Numbered from the stretch's first letter, positions 52,573 to 61,591 are shown. The stretch is DNA of 64,000 nt from JAGRMG01 sp047975215 (GCA_047975215.1 JBKEDD010000042.1:1-64000), one strand, 5' to 3'. Numbers and translations are program-made. Notes: a model not told the origin generated them from the sequence alone.

Positions 52573-54996
52573 TCAGGATTTCAGCCGTTGGTTCTGCGGG
52601 TCGTAAAGCGGGCCCTCGACGCGGGTCACGGGGTGGCGTTCGCCGAATACCTCGATCTCGAAATCGCCCTCGTCCCAGTATTGGCGGTCAAGATAGCCCA
52701 GCACGATGGTCTGCCCGACGGTGTGGCCAAAGCCCGCCGACGCGGCCAGCGACACCACCGCGCCATCCTTCAGGATGGTTTCGCCGCCGAACAGCGGCAG
52801 GCTTGCGGGCGTGACAAAGGTGCAAAGCCGCCGCGCCGGGCCTTGTGCCTTCTGCGCCTCCAGCACGCTGCGGCCGATGAAATCGCCCCCCGATCGCAGA
52901 TGCACGCGAAAGCCCAGCCCCGCCTCGATCGGCGTGTAATCGGGCGAGATGTCGGCCGACCAGTAGAGATAGCCCTTTTCGAGCCGCAGCGAATCGATGG
53001 CGCGATAGCCGACATCGCGGATGCCGGCGCCTTGCCCGGCCCCGTGCAGCAGGTGGTAGACATGGGCGCCGAATTCGGTGGGCACATGCAATTCCCAGCC
53101 CAGTTCGCCGACGTATCCGATGCGCACCGCGCGCACCGGCGCGCAGCCGATGGTGATCTCGCGCGCCGTGGCGAAGGGAAAGGCGGCGTTCGATACATCT
53201 TCTTCGCAGACCGCGGCCAAAACTTCGCGCGCTTTCGGACCGCACAGGTTGATGACCGCCCGCGCCGATGTGACCTCGATCAGATGCACGCTGCCATCTT
53301 TGGGCATGTGCCGCCTTATCCAGTCGGAATCATGGGTGCCGAAACCCGCTCCGGTGACGAGGTAGAAATGTTGCGCGCCCAGCCGCGTTATCGTCACGTC
53401 GCATTCGATCCCGCCGTTTTCGTTGCACAGTTGCGCATAGATCACCGATCCGGCGGGCCGGTCCATGTTGCAGGCCGCCAGCCGTTGCAGCAGCGCCAGC
53501 GCGCCGGGGCCGACGATTTCGAACTTGGCGAAACTGGTCTGGTCGATCAGCGCCGCGCCTTCGCGCACGGCGCGGTGTTCGGCAGCGGCAAACTCGTGCC
53601 AGCCGGGATCGACAAAGCCCAGCCGGTCCTCGGCCGGAACGCCCTTGGGGGCGAACCACAACGGCCGTTCCCAGCCGTTCTTTGACCCCATGACCGCGCC
53701 GCGTTCCTTCAGGATCGCGTGCAGGGGCGAGAGGCGCAGATCGCGCGCACTTTCATATTCCTGGCCGGGATAGCGCATCTTGTAGTGATAGGCGTAATGC
53801 TCGACGGCGCGCGGATACATGAAGGCGCGGCTGCCGTGATGGGGGCCGAAACGGCGCACGTCCAGCGGCCACAGGTCAAGCCCGGGGCGGCCCCGGGTGA
53901 TCCATTCCGCGATCATCTCGCCCGCGCCACCACCGGCGGCGATGCCGTAAAGGAACCCGGTCGCCAGCATCAGGTTGTCAAAGCCCGGCGCCCAGCCCAT
54001 CACGAAATCGCCATCGGCCGAATAGGGGATCGGGCCGTTAATGACCTGCCTTATGCCGACCTCGTTCAGCACCGGCGTTACCTGTGCCGCCAGTTCGGCC
54101 AGCGGCGCGAACCGTTCCATGTTGTCGGGCAGAAGCTGGCGGGCGAAATCGCCCGGGATGCCGCGCTCGCCAAAGGCGCGGGTGTCGTCCTCGTACCCGC
54201 CCAGCACCAGCCGCCCGCCGGCGTCGGGCTTGTAATAGACCAGCCGTTCGGGATCGCGCAGCGTCGGCAGGGTGCGCACCAGGTCGGGGTCGGGCAGGGG
54301 TTCTGTCACGATATACTGGTGTTCGACCGCGCAGGCCGGAACCCTGAGGCCCAGCTTCGCGCCCAGTTCGCGGCTCCACATGCCGGCGGCCAGAACAACG
54401 GTTTCGGCCTCCCAGTCGCCGTCGTCGGTCATCACCCGTGCGATGCGCCCGTCGCGCACGTCGAAATCCGTGACCCGCGCACCCTGGCGAATTTGCGCGC
54501 CGTGCAGCCGCGCGCCGGCGGCCAGCGCCTGGCACAACCCCGCCGGATCGACATGGCCGTCCGAGGGGATGAAGGCGGCGCCGGCAAGGCCGGTCGCGTC
54601 GATATAGGGAAACAGCGCCTTGGCCTCGGCGGCCGAGATCACCTGCATCTCAAGCCCGAAACTGCGCGCCATCGTGGCCAGGCGTTTCGCTTCGAGCAGC
54701 CGTTCGGGCGTGGCGGCCAGCCGCAGGCTTCCGACCTTTCTCCAGTCGAAATCAAGCCCGGTTTCCGGCCCCAGCCGGTCATAGAGCGCCACCGAGCGTT
54801 GCAGCATCCGCGTGGTGTTGCGCGAGGATCGCAACTGTCCCACCAGCCCGGCGGCGTGCCAGGTCGCGCCTTCGGTCAGTGCCGATTTCTCCAGCAGCAC
54901 AACATCGGATTCGCCGTTGCGTGCCAGATGATAGGCGGTGGCGCAGCCGATGATGCCGCCGCCGATGATCAGATGCCGCGCGCTGTGGGTGGTCAT
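52573..54996 (-). CDS. FAD/THF-dependent dehydrogenase of the dimethylglycine/sarcosine dehydrogenase family (copy 2)
   Basis: A protein of 807 residues with the same architecture as copy 1: DAO (LIIGGGIIGCATAYHLAR near 9-26), FAO_M, and GCV_T domains (GYVGELGWELHVP). His47 in ATWHAAGLVGQLRS is the probable covalent FAD site. The start at 54996 precedes MTTHSARHLIIGGG. The operator CAACAT-N13-ATGTTG lies 57-81 bases upstream, so it is likely under the same regulator as the transporter operon. Confidence 0.85.
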   Translation of the reverse strand: MTTHSARHLIIGGGIIGCATAYHLARNGESDVVLLEKSALTEGATWHAAGLVGQLRSSRNTTRMLQRSVALYDRLGPETGLDFDWRKVGSLRLAATPERLLEAKRLATMARSFGLEMQVISAAEAKALFPYIDATGLAGAAFIPSDGHVDPAGLCQALAAGARLHGAQIRQGARVTDFDVRDGRIARVMTDDGDWEAETVVLAAGMWSRELGAKLGLRVPACAVEHQYIVTEPLPDPDLVRTLPTLRDPERLVYYKPDAGGRLVLGGYEDDTRAFGERGIPGDFARQLLPDNMERFAPLAELAAQVTPVLNEVGIRQVINGPIPYSADGDFVMGWAPGFDNLMLATGFLYGIAAGGGAGEMIAEWITRGRPGLDLWPLDVRRFGPHHGSRAFMYPRAVEHYAYHYKMRYPGQEYESARDLRLSPLHAILKERGAVMGSKNGWERPLWFAPKGVPAEDRLGFVDPGWHEFAAAEHRAVREGAALIDQTSFAKFEIVGPGALALLQRLAACNMDRPAGSVIYAQLCNENGGIECDVTITRLGAQHFYLVTGAGFGTHDSDWIRRHMPKDGSVHLIEVTSARAVINLCGPKAREVLAAVCEEDVSNAAFPFATAREITIGCAPVRAVRIGYVGELGWELHVPTEFGAHVYHLLHGAGQGAGIRDVGYRAIDSLRLEKGYLYWSADISPDYTPIEAGLGFRVHLRSGGDFIGRSVLEAQKAQGPARRLCTFVTPASLPLFGGETILKDGAVVSLAASAGFGHTVGQTIVLGYLDRQYWDEGDFEIEVFGERHPVTRVEGPLYDPQNQRLKS

Positions 54997-55052
54997 CGCC
55001 GTCGTCCCCCGGGAAATTGCCACTGGCTATTTCAGGTAGACTGACAGAAACC

Positions 55053-55077
55053 CAACATTATGCCAAAAGAAATGTTG
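55053..55077. promoter_or_regulatory. Inverted-repeat operator upstream of flavoprotein copy 2 (site 2)
   Basis: CAACAT (55053-55058), 13 bases, ATGTTG (55072-55077). Sequence and spacing equal the core of site 1 at 49929-49953, although the spacers differ. It lies in the 243-base gap between the ridA stop and the flavoprotein start, where an internal promoter is expected. Confidence 0.65.
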
Positions 55078-55239
55078 CTAAATGTGGGATTTCGCGGGGA
55101 TTGGCGGATTCAATGTGGCTTTATCCGGAAGTTTTATGCGTGCCGCGTACTACGCCGGCCCTTTCGGACAGCCGCATCACCGCCCGGCGCGGCCCGCCCG
55201 GCGCGGCCCGGGGCGGGTGCCGCGCCGGGCTCGCCCCGC

Positions 55240-55650
55240 TCAGTCCAGCGATATCCGCCCCTTGCGGTCGTGGATGATGGCGTCGACTTCTATTTCGACC
55301 ATCAGGCCGGGGGTGGTCAGGCCGGCCTCGACCCCGGTCAGGACCGGTTCGATGCCCTGGAACACCTCGCCGTGCCGGCGGATGAAACCGCCCGCATCGC
55401 GCATGTCGGTGACGAAGGCGCGGGTTCTGACCACATGGCGCATCTTGGCGCCGGCCTCTTTCAGCAGATCTTCGATCTTGTCGAAGATGAACACCGTCTG
55501 TTCATAGATGTCGAACGGGGCATAGACCTTGCCGTTGGACTGCATGGAGGTCAGACCCGCGACGAACACGAAAGGGCCGACCCGCTTGACGCGGCTGTAG
55601 GATCCGGCTTTTTCGAACCGTCCGCCGCCTGATATGGTTTTTATCGTCAT
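55240..55650 (-). CDS. RidA/YjgF-family protein
   Basis: A small trimeric-type protein of 136 residues. RidA proteins hydrolyse reactive enamine/imine intermediates to release ammonia. Landmarks are VFVAGLTSMQSNGKV, RTRAFVTDMRDAGG and MVEIEVDAIIHD. Placement behind an FAD amine oxidase and an aldehyde dehydrogenase suggests cleanup of imines made by the oxidase (inference). Gap of 43 bases to the oxidase gene. Confidence 0.85.
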   Translation of the reverse strand: MTIKTISGGGRFEKAGSYSRVKRVGPFVFVAGLTSMQSNGKVYAPFDIYEQTVFIFDKIEDLLKEAGAKMRHVVRTRAFVTDMRDAGGFIRRHGEVFQGIEPVLTGVEAGLTTPGLMVEIEVDAIIHDRKGRISLD

Positions 55651-55693
55651 GTGAAGTGCGAATGCCTTTCATGTTGATGAGCGCGTTGAAGTG

Positions 55694-56995
55694 TCAGCGG
55701 GCACGTGCCCTGTCGTCGCGCCGGTCCGCGATCCGGTAAAGCTGATGCGCGAAGGGCAGGAACCACGGCGTCTTGCGGTACCAGAACCGGGTTTCCAGCG
55801 TGGTTTCGGTGAACGCCGTCGCGCCGGCCGGGTCGTCCATCATCAGCAGCGCCGCCTTGTGGCCCAGATAGGGTGCCATGGCGTTGCCGCTGCCGGAATA
55901 GCCCATCGCGTGCCAGATTCCGTCCAGCCGGCCGATATGGGGCATGAACGAAAAGGTGAATCCGGTCTGGCCGGTCCAGCTGTGGGTGAGCTTCAGCGTT
56001 CTCGTTTGTGGAAAAATTTCTCCGAGCAACCCGTGCAGTACCCGGGCCGAGCGCGCGAGCGATACCCTGTTCATGGCCGCCCGCCCGCCCAGCACCAGCC
56101 GCCTGCCGTCCGGCGACAGCCGGAAATAGCAGTGCCGGTTGCGGGTTTCCACGCACATGCGCCGCCCCGGCATCAGGTCGTCGGCCATGCCCTCGGGCAG
56201 TTCCTCGGTCGCGATCAGAAAGCTCGACACCGGGATCATGCGGCGTTTCAGGTTCGGGAAATCCGGCGTGGTATAGCCGTTCGTGGCCATCAGTACCGCC
56301 GCGGCGCGGATTTCTCCCCTGGCGGTGGTCACAACGAATCCCGAACCGGCGGGGCGAACATCGCGTACCGCCGTCTGCCCGAACACCCGTGCGCCGGCGC
56401 TTCGGGCGGCCTGCAATATGCCGGTCATGTACTTGCCCGGATGCAGGCCGCCGTGATCGTGCAGCAGCATGCCGCCGCTATACAGGCCCGATCCTATTTC
56501 CGCGCGCTGGCGTTCGGGGGGCACCATGTCGATATTGACCGCCACCAGCTTGCGCAGATCGTCCAGCCCGCGGGCGGTTGCGTCGTATTCGGCCCGGTTC
56601 CACTGACCGCGGAACCGGCCATACTGGTGATAGTCGCACTCGATGCCTTCGTCGCGGATGCGCGACACCGCGAATGCAAGCGAATCGACATGCGATTCGA
56701 CCAGCAGGCGCTGCGCGGTTTCCGCCCCGTATTTTTCAGCCATCTGTTCGGGCGACAAACGGTAGCCGCCGCCGATCATTCCGCCATTGCGCGTGCTTGC
56801 GCCCCAGCCCGGATCTTGTGCGTCAAGCGCGACCACGTCCTTGCCGGCCCGGGCCAGCGTCAGCGCCGCCGAGCAGCCGGTAAGCCCGGCCCCGACGATC
56901 ACGACATCGCATTCGGCGGGTAGTTCGGGGGGCGGATCGGCGGGCCGGTCCCGGAACGGCGCGACGTCCTCCCACCAATAGGGATCGGGTTTCAT
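55694..56995 (-). CDS. FAD-dependent amine oxidoreductase (DAO family, gamma-glutamylputrescine-oxidase-like)
   Basis: A DAO-fold protein of 433 residues. The FAD dinucleotide motif VVIVGAGLTGCSAALTLAR lies near 31-49, followed by GWGASTRNGGMIGGG near 63-77, characteristic of PuuB-like oxidases. The C-terminus has MGYSGSGNAMAPYLGHKAA. Substrate unknown: with mgsABC upstream it could oxidise N-methylglutamate or another gamma-linked or secondary amine (inference). Gaps to neighbours are 43 and 41 bases, consistent with one operon. Confidence 0.82.
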   Translation of the reverse strand: MKPDPYWWEDVAPFRDRPADPPPELPAECDVVIVGAGLTGCSAALTLARAGKDVVALDAQDPGWGASTRNGGMIGGGYRLSPEQMAEKYGAETAQRLLVESHVDSLAFAVSRIRDEGIECDYHQYGRFRGQWNRAEYDATARGLDDLRKLVAVNIDMVPPERQRAEIGSGLYSGGMLLHDHGGLHPGKYMTGILQAARSAGARVFGQTAVRDVRPAGSGFVVTTARGEIRAAAVLMATNGYTTPDFPNLKRRMIPVSSFLIATEELPEGMADDLMPGRRMCVETRNRHCYFRLSPDGRRLVLGGRAAMNRVSLARSARVLHGLLGEIFPQTRTLKLTHSWTGQTGFTFSFMPHIGRLDGIWHAMGYSGSGNAMAPYLGHKAALLMMDDPAGATAFTETTLETRFWYRKTPWFLPFAHQLYRIADRRDDRARAR

Positions 56996-57036
56996 GATGG
57001 TCCTGTCACTATATGCCGGCCGGGCCGGCTTCGGCT

Positions 57037-58446
57037 CTACTTGGCAATGCTCATGACCTGTATCTGGGTGTACTCATCCAGCCCTTCCTGGGATTGCTCG
57101 ACACCCAGGCCCGAGGACTTGAACCCGGCCATTGGAATGTGCGGCCCGATATTGACGCACTGGTTCACCCAGACTGTGCCGCTCTGGATTTTCGACGCAA
57201 TCTTGGTTGCCTTGCGTTCATCCCTGGACCAGACCGAACCGCCAAGCCCGTAATCCAGACCGTTGGCCTTTCTGGTGACGGATTTGGCGCTGGAGAACTT
57301 GATCACCGGCAGGATCGGGCCGAACTGTTCGAGATCGACGATATCGTCGCCATCCTTGACGTCGCGCACGATCACGGGGTTGACGAAATAGCCCTTCCGG
57401 CCCTTGACGACGCCGCCGCACAGGACCTTGCCATCCTTCTTGGCGCTCTTGATCAGGGCCTTGACCTTCTGGTACTGCGCCTTGTTCTGGATCGGGCCCA
57501 TGGTCGCGCCCTGATGCATCCCGTCATCGACCACGGCCTGTTTGGCCAGCCGGACCAGTTCGTCGCAGAATTCGTCATGAATGTCCTTGTGGACATAGAC
57601 CCGCTTGACCGCCATGCAGACCTGCCCGGCATTCATGAAGGCGCCGTTGAATATCTTGGCGGCGGTATCCTTCACATCCACGTCGGGCAGGATGATGGCC
57701 GGATCGTTGCCGCCCAGTTCGAGCGTCAGGCGCTTCACAGTGCCGGCCGCCGACGCCATGATCTTCTTGCCGGTCTCGGTCGAGCCGGTAAAGCTGACCT
57801 TGGCGACATCGGGGTGACTTGTCAGCACCTCGCCCAGGTCGTTTTCGTCCGTCACAGCGTTGATGACCCCGGCGGGAACGAAATCGTTGCACAGTTCCAG
57901 TATCCTGAGGATGGTCAGCGGCGTCGTCGGGGCGGGCTTGAGGACGATGGTGTTGCCGGCCACCAGCGCCGGGCCGATCTTCCAGAACGGTACCAGCACG
58001 GGAAAGTTCCAGGGGCAGATGCCGGCCACCACGCCCAGCGGCACACGACGAACCTCGATCTGGAAGGTTTCGTCGTCCTGTACCGTCCGGCCCCGTGGCT
58101 CAAGCGTCGCGTAGTGGCGCAGATAGCCTTCGGTCCAGGCCATTTCGCCCATCGATTCCGGCAGCGGCTTGCCCTGTTCCTTGGTCATCAACCGGGCCAG
58201 CATCTCGGCGTTGTTGGCGATCACGTCGGCGATTTTCGCCACGACCGCCTGACGCTCGGACAGCGGTGTGGCGGCCCAGTCCGGAAATGCCGCCTTGGCC
58301 GCGGCGACCGCGTTGTCGATATCCTTGGGCGTGCCCTTGGGTACCCTCGCGAAGGTTTTTTCATCGGCCGGGTTGATAACGGCGATGGTCTTGCCCTTGG
58401 TGTCCTTTCCGACGAGTTTGCCGCCGATGAGCATTTTCTGAAACAT
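57037..58446 (-). CDS. NAD(P)-dependent aldehyde dehydrogenase
   Basis: An ALDH of 469 residues. Conserved elements: ICPWNFPVLVPFWK near 141, FTGSTETGKK near 220, catalytic Glu in LELGGNDPAII near 243 and catalytic Cys in NAGQVCMAVKR near 277. It follows mgsC by 44 bases and precedes the FAD oxidase by 41. It probably oxidises the aldehyde released by the neighbouring amine-oxidising enzyme; the substrate is not determined by sequence. Confidence 0.88.
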   Translation of the reverse strand: MFQKMLIGGKLVGKDTKGKTIAVINPADEKTFARVPKGTPKDIDNAVAAAKAAFPDWAATPLSERQAVVAKIADVIANNAEMLARLMTKEQGKPLPESMGEMAWTEGYLRHYATLEPRGRTVQDDETFQIEVRRVPLGVVAGICPWNFPVLVPFWKIGPALVAGNTIVLKPAPTTPLTILRILELCNDFVPAGVINAVTDENDLGEVLTSHPDVAKVSFTGSTETGKKIMASAAGTVKRLTLELGGNDPAIILPDVDVKDTAAKIFNGAFMNAGQVCMAVKRVYVHKDIHDEFCDELVRLAKQAVVDDGMHQGATMGPIQNKAQYQKVKALIKSAKKDGKVLCGGVVKGRKGYFVNPVIVRDVKDGDDIVDLEQFGPILPVIKFSSAKSVTRKANGLDYGLGGSVWSRDERKATKIASKIQSGTVWVNQCVNIGPHIPMAGFKSSGLGVEQSQEGLDEYTQIQVMSIAK

Positions 58447-58490
58447 GTTTCTCTCCTGTTGGTGTCGCCATGCGGCGGCGCGGCCCCTTG

Positions 58491-59930
58491 TCAGGCCTTT
58501 CGCGCGGTGTTCCAGTCGAACGGGCGGTCGATTCCGGCCATCTTGACGCCGGTAAATGCCGATGCCTCGAAGGACAGCGCCCGCAGATCCTCGGTTTCCA
58601 GGTTGTGCACCGAGGACTTGCCGCAGGCCTTGGCCAGCGCGGTGATTTCCATCGTCATGGCGGTCAGGAACCGCGCCACGCGCTCGGCGCCGGCGGCGAC
58701 GCTCATGCGCTTTTCAAGCTCCGCGTCCTGGGTCGCGATCCCCATCGGGCACAGGCCCGTGTGGCAGTGATGGCAGGCCCCCGGGCTGGTCCCAAGCTTC
58801 TGGTAATCCTCCAGATATTGCGGTGCGTTGCAGCCAAGCGCAATCATCGCGGCGTTGCCGATCATCACCGCATCGGCGCCCAGGGCAAGCGCCTTGGCGA
58901 CATCGGTGCCGGTGCGGATGCCGCCCGCCGCGACCAGCGTCACCTTGCCCGTCATGCCGGCCTCGTCCAGCGCCTCGCGGGCCGCCGGGATCGCCGACAT
59001 GGTCGGGATGCCGGTATGATTGAGAAGCATTTCCGGCGATGCTCCGGTGCCGCCCTCGGCGCCGTCGACAACCACGACATCGGCGCCCGCCTTGGCGGCG
59101 ACGGCCACGTCGAACCGCGGCCGGGTCGCGCCCATCTTGATGAAGATCGGCACCTGATAGTTGGTCGCGATGCGCAATTCCTCGATCTTGACGGCAAGGT
59201 CGTCGGCGCCCAGCCAGTCCGGATGGCGGATGGTGGAGCGTTGATCGACGCCTTCGGGCAGGGTGCGCATCTTCGAGATTCGCGGGCTGACCTTCATGCC
59301 CAGCAACAACCCGCCGGTGCCCGGCTTGGCGCCTTGCCCGACCACCAGTTCCAGCCCATCGGCACGGCGCAGATGGTCCAGATCGAGGCCGTAGCGCGCC
59401 GGGCTCATCTGATAGACCAGTTTTTTCGAGGCGGCGCGCTCTTCCTCCAGCATCCCGCCTTCGCCGGTGCAGGTCATGCTACCCGCTTTCGAGGCGCCGT
59501 GACCCAGCGATTCCTTGGCATTGGCCGACAGCGCGCCGAACGACATCGAGGCGATGTAGATCGGGATATCAAGTTCGATCGGCTTTTCGACCAGCCCGCG
59601 GCCGCCGCCCAGAACCGTCCTGGTCTCGCATTTCTCGCGATAGCCTTCCAGCGGCAGGCGCGTCATCGTCGCGGGCACGAAGGTCAGGTCGTCGAATGTC
59701 GGCAGCCGCTTGTTGAAGCTGTTCCAGCCCCGCACCTGATAGCGGCCAAGCTGGGCCAGCGCGTGAACTTCCGATATCGCCTCGGGGGTCCAGCGCGTCG
59801 ATCCGCCCCTGTCGTAGGACGCGGGAACCCCGGCCGGGCGGCCCTCTATCGCGGCCTCGCCGAAGGCAACCTGTTCCTCGGTCGCTTCCTCGAACGGATA
59901 GACATAGGGGGGTTTTATATCATCAGCCAT
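58491..59930 (-). CDS. mgsC: FMN-binding glutamate-synthase-like subunit (MgsC/GlxD-like)
   Basis: A protein of 479 residues equal to the central/FMN domain of glutamate synthase. Features include SMSFGALSANAKESLGHGA, GQGAKPGTGG, VVVDGAEGGTGASPE and the Fe-S cysteine motif CHHCHTGLCP near 395-404. It is the catalytic subunit of N-methylglutamate synthase (methylamine:glutamate N-methyltransferase) in methylamine users, and is called GlxD in rhizobia. It overlaps mgsB by 16 bases. mgs versus glx naming cannot be settled because no mgd or glnT partner is in view. Confidence 0.85.
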   Translation of the reverse strand: MADDIKPPYVYPFEEATEEQVAFGEAAIEGRPAGVPASYDRGGSTRWTPEAISEVHALAQLGRYQVRGWNSFNKRLPTFDDLTFVPATMTRLPLEGYREKCETRTVLGGGRGLVEKPIELDIPIYIASMSFGALSANAKESLGHGASKAGSMTCTGEGGMLEEERAASKKLVYQMSPARYGLDLDHLRRADGLELVVGQGAKPGTGGLLLGMKVSPRISKMRTLPEGVDQRSTIRHPDWLGADDLAVKIEELRIATNYQVPIFIKMGATRPRFDVAVAAKAGADVVVVDGAEGGTGASPEMLLNHTGIPTMSAIPAAREALDEAGMTGKVTLVAAGGIRTGTDVAKALALGADAVMIGNAAMIALGCNAPQYLEDYQKLGTSPGACHHCHTGLCPMGIATQDAELEKRMSVAAGAERVARFLTAMTMEITALAKACGKSSVHNLETEDLRALSFEASAFTGVKMAGIDRPFDWNTARKA

Positions 59931-60622
59931 GCTTTTGCGTCCCTGCTTTCAAAATACCAAAGGCGCTGACCGGCGATGATGCGGCGCCAGTCGCGCGACG
60001 TGTCCTTGAGGCCGAGAGGGTCGAGAATGGCATCCACCTCGGCGACCTGTTCGGCGCTCGGTTCGGTGACGACGGCATCGACGCCGAGATCCTGAACATC
60101 GCCCGTCACCCAGACCTCGCCCTCCCAGAGCGCATCGGCGCAACTGCCGCCGGCGCCGCCCAGCGCGATGATCTTGCCGCCATGCGCCATGAAGCCGGAC
60201 TGATATCCGATCTTGCCCTCGACGATTATGTTGCCGTCCTTCATGGCAACGCCGACGCGCGGTCCGCAATCGCCCTTGACGTGGATTGTGCCGCCCAGCA
60301 TCGCGGCACCCACCGACATGCCGGCATAGCCGCCAACGGTGACATGTCCGCCGCTCATCGCCTCGCCGCAGCCCCAGCCGGCGTTGCGTTCGATCTCGAT
60401 GCGCGCTCCGGTGTTCAGACCGCCGCAGTAATAGCCGACCGAGCCTTCGAATCGGACCTTGCAGCCCGGCGGCAGCCCGACGCCAAGGTTGTGGCGCGAC
60501 AGCGTGTTGGTGACGAGGATCGACTTGCCGGCACTCGCTGCCTCGAGGATCTCCATGTGAACTTCACGGACCGGGCGCTTGCCCACCTCGATGACGACCT
60601 CGTTGGTGACGACCTCGTTCAT
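59915..60622 (-). CDS. mgsB: Glutamate-synthase GXGXG-domain subunit (MgsB/GlxC-like)
   Basis: A protein of 235 residues corresponding to the C-terminal beta-helix (GXGXG) domain of GltB. Glycine repeats are visible throughout: SVGYYCGGLNTGARIE, GWGCGEAMSGGHVTVGGYAG and GYQSGFMAHGGKIIALGGAG. It overlaps mgsA by 4 bases and mgsC by 16 bases, so the three subunits are translated in concert. Confidence 0.85.
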   Translation of the reverse strand: MNEVVTNEVVIEVGKRPVREVHMEILEAASAGKSILVTNTLSRHNLGVGLPPGCKVRFEGSVGYYCGGLNTGARIEIERNAGWGCGEAMSGGHVTVGGYAGMSVGAAMLGGTIHVKGDCGPRVGVAMKDGNIIVEGKIGYQSGFMAHGGKIIALGGAGGSCADALWEGEVWVTGDVQDLGVDAVVTEPSAEQVAEVDAILDPLGLKDTSRDWRRIIAGQRLWYFESRDAKAWLMI

Positions 60623-61566
60623 GCCGCTTCCCTCCGGTTGCCGACGCCCCAGATGCCCTGCTGGGCCGGACCGTCGTAGTTGAGAATCGCGATGTCGTCG
60701 TCTTCCAAGACCCGGCGCACCGACTGTTCCTCGGTCGCTGCCGCGATCTCGCCGTTTCGGTTGACCACGACCAGCGGCTTCATGGCGAACCGGTCCTTGG
60801 CAAAGCCGATCTGGTCGGGCATCGAGATCATGAAGGTGAAAACCCCGTCAATTTCCCGGATCGAACGGGTCAGGGCCTGGTCCATGCTCAGACCTTCCTT
60901 CATCCGGTCCGATACCCAGACGGCGATCAGTTCGCTGTCGTTATAGGTCAGGAACCGGTAGCCCTTGTGTTCCAGCCGGTTGCGCCAGGAATAGTAATCG
61001 GTGATCTGGCCGTTGTGCACGATGGCGACATCCGGAAAGGGGCGCGCCCAGAACGGGTGGCTGGCATTTGGCCGCACGTCGGACTCGGTGGCCAGCCGGG
61101 CATGGCCCAGACCGTGCGTGCCGATCATGTCGCGCACGCCATGCTTGTCGGCGACCTCGTAGGCGCCGCCGGTATCCTTGATGATTTCAAGCGACCGGCC
61201 TACCGACAGCATTTCGAGCCGCGTGCAGATTTCGTCCGCGTCCGCCGTCCAGCGCGCCAGATCGTCGGGTTCGGTGATCGTCATGCGCACCGAATAGTGG
61301 CTGGAGCGGCCGTTGTCCCAGGTCGGTTCGTCGATGAAGTCGCCGCCATGCTCCTTCAGGATGGCGCGAAACTCGTCGAGATCGCGCCCGAGCATGTCGC
61401 GATCGAACCCCATGGCCCGAACGATGTAGCCGTTGTCACGGGGTACACCGTAGATGGCAAACCCGGTCGAATCCGCGCCCCTGTGTTCCTGCGCATCCAT
61501 CAGCTCGACCAGATCGCGCCCGACCTGACCCGGCGCGTTCAGTATTCTACCAGCAATTCCGCACAT
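60619..61566 (-). CDS. mgsA: Class II glutamine amidotransferase subunit (MgsA/GlxB-like)
   Basis: A protein of 315 residues with an N-terminal nucleophile Cys2 (MCGIAGRIL), the class II glutaminase signature, plus GHARLATESDVRPNASHPF near 155-173 and VHNGQITDYYSWRN near 184-197. It supplies the glutaminase-like part of the three-gene glutamate-synthase-like complex. It is the first gene of a long minus-strand cluster, with the palindrome ATACTGTATACAGTAT 26-41 bases upstream. Confidence 0.85.
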   Translation of the reverse strand: MCGIAGRILNAPGQVGRDLVELMDAQEHRGADSTGFAIYGVPRDNGYIVRAMGFDRDMLGRDLDEFRAILKEHGGDFIDEPTWDNGRSSHYSVRMTITEPDDLARWTADADEICTRLEMLSVGRSLEIIKDTGGAYEVADKHGVRDMIGTHGLGHARLATESDVRPNASHPFWARPFPDVAIVHNGQITDYYSWRNRLEHKGYRFLTYNDSELIAVWVSDRMKEGLSMDQALTRSIREIDGVFTFMISMPDQIGFAKDRFAMKPLVVVNRNGEIAAATEEQSVRRVLEDDDIAILNYDGPAQQGIWGVGNRREAA

Positions 61567-61591
61567 GGCGTCCCTTTCGAAATCAACGAGT

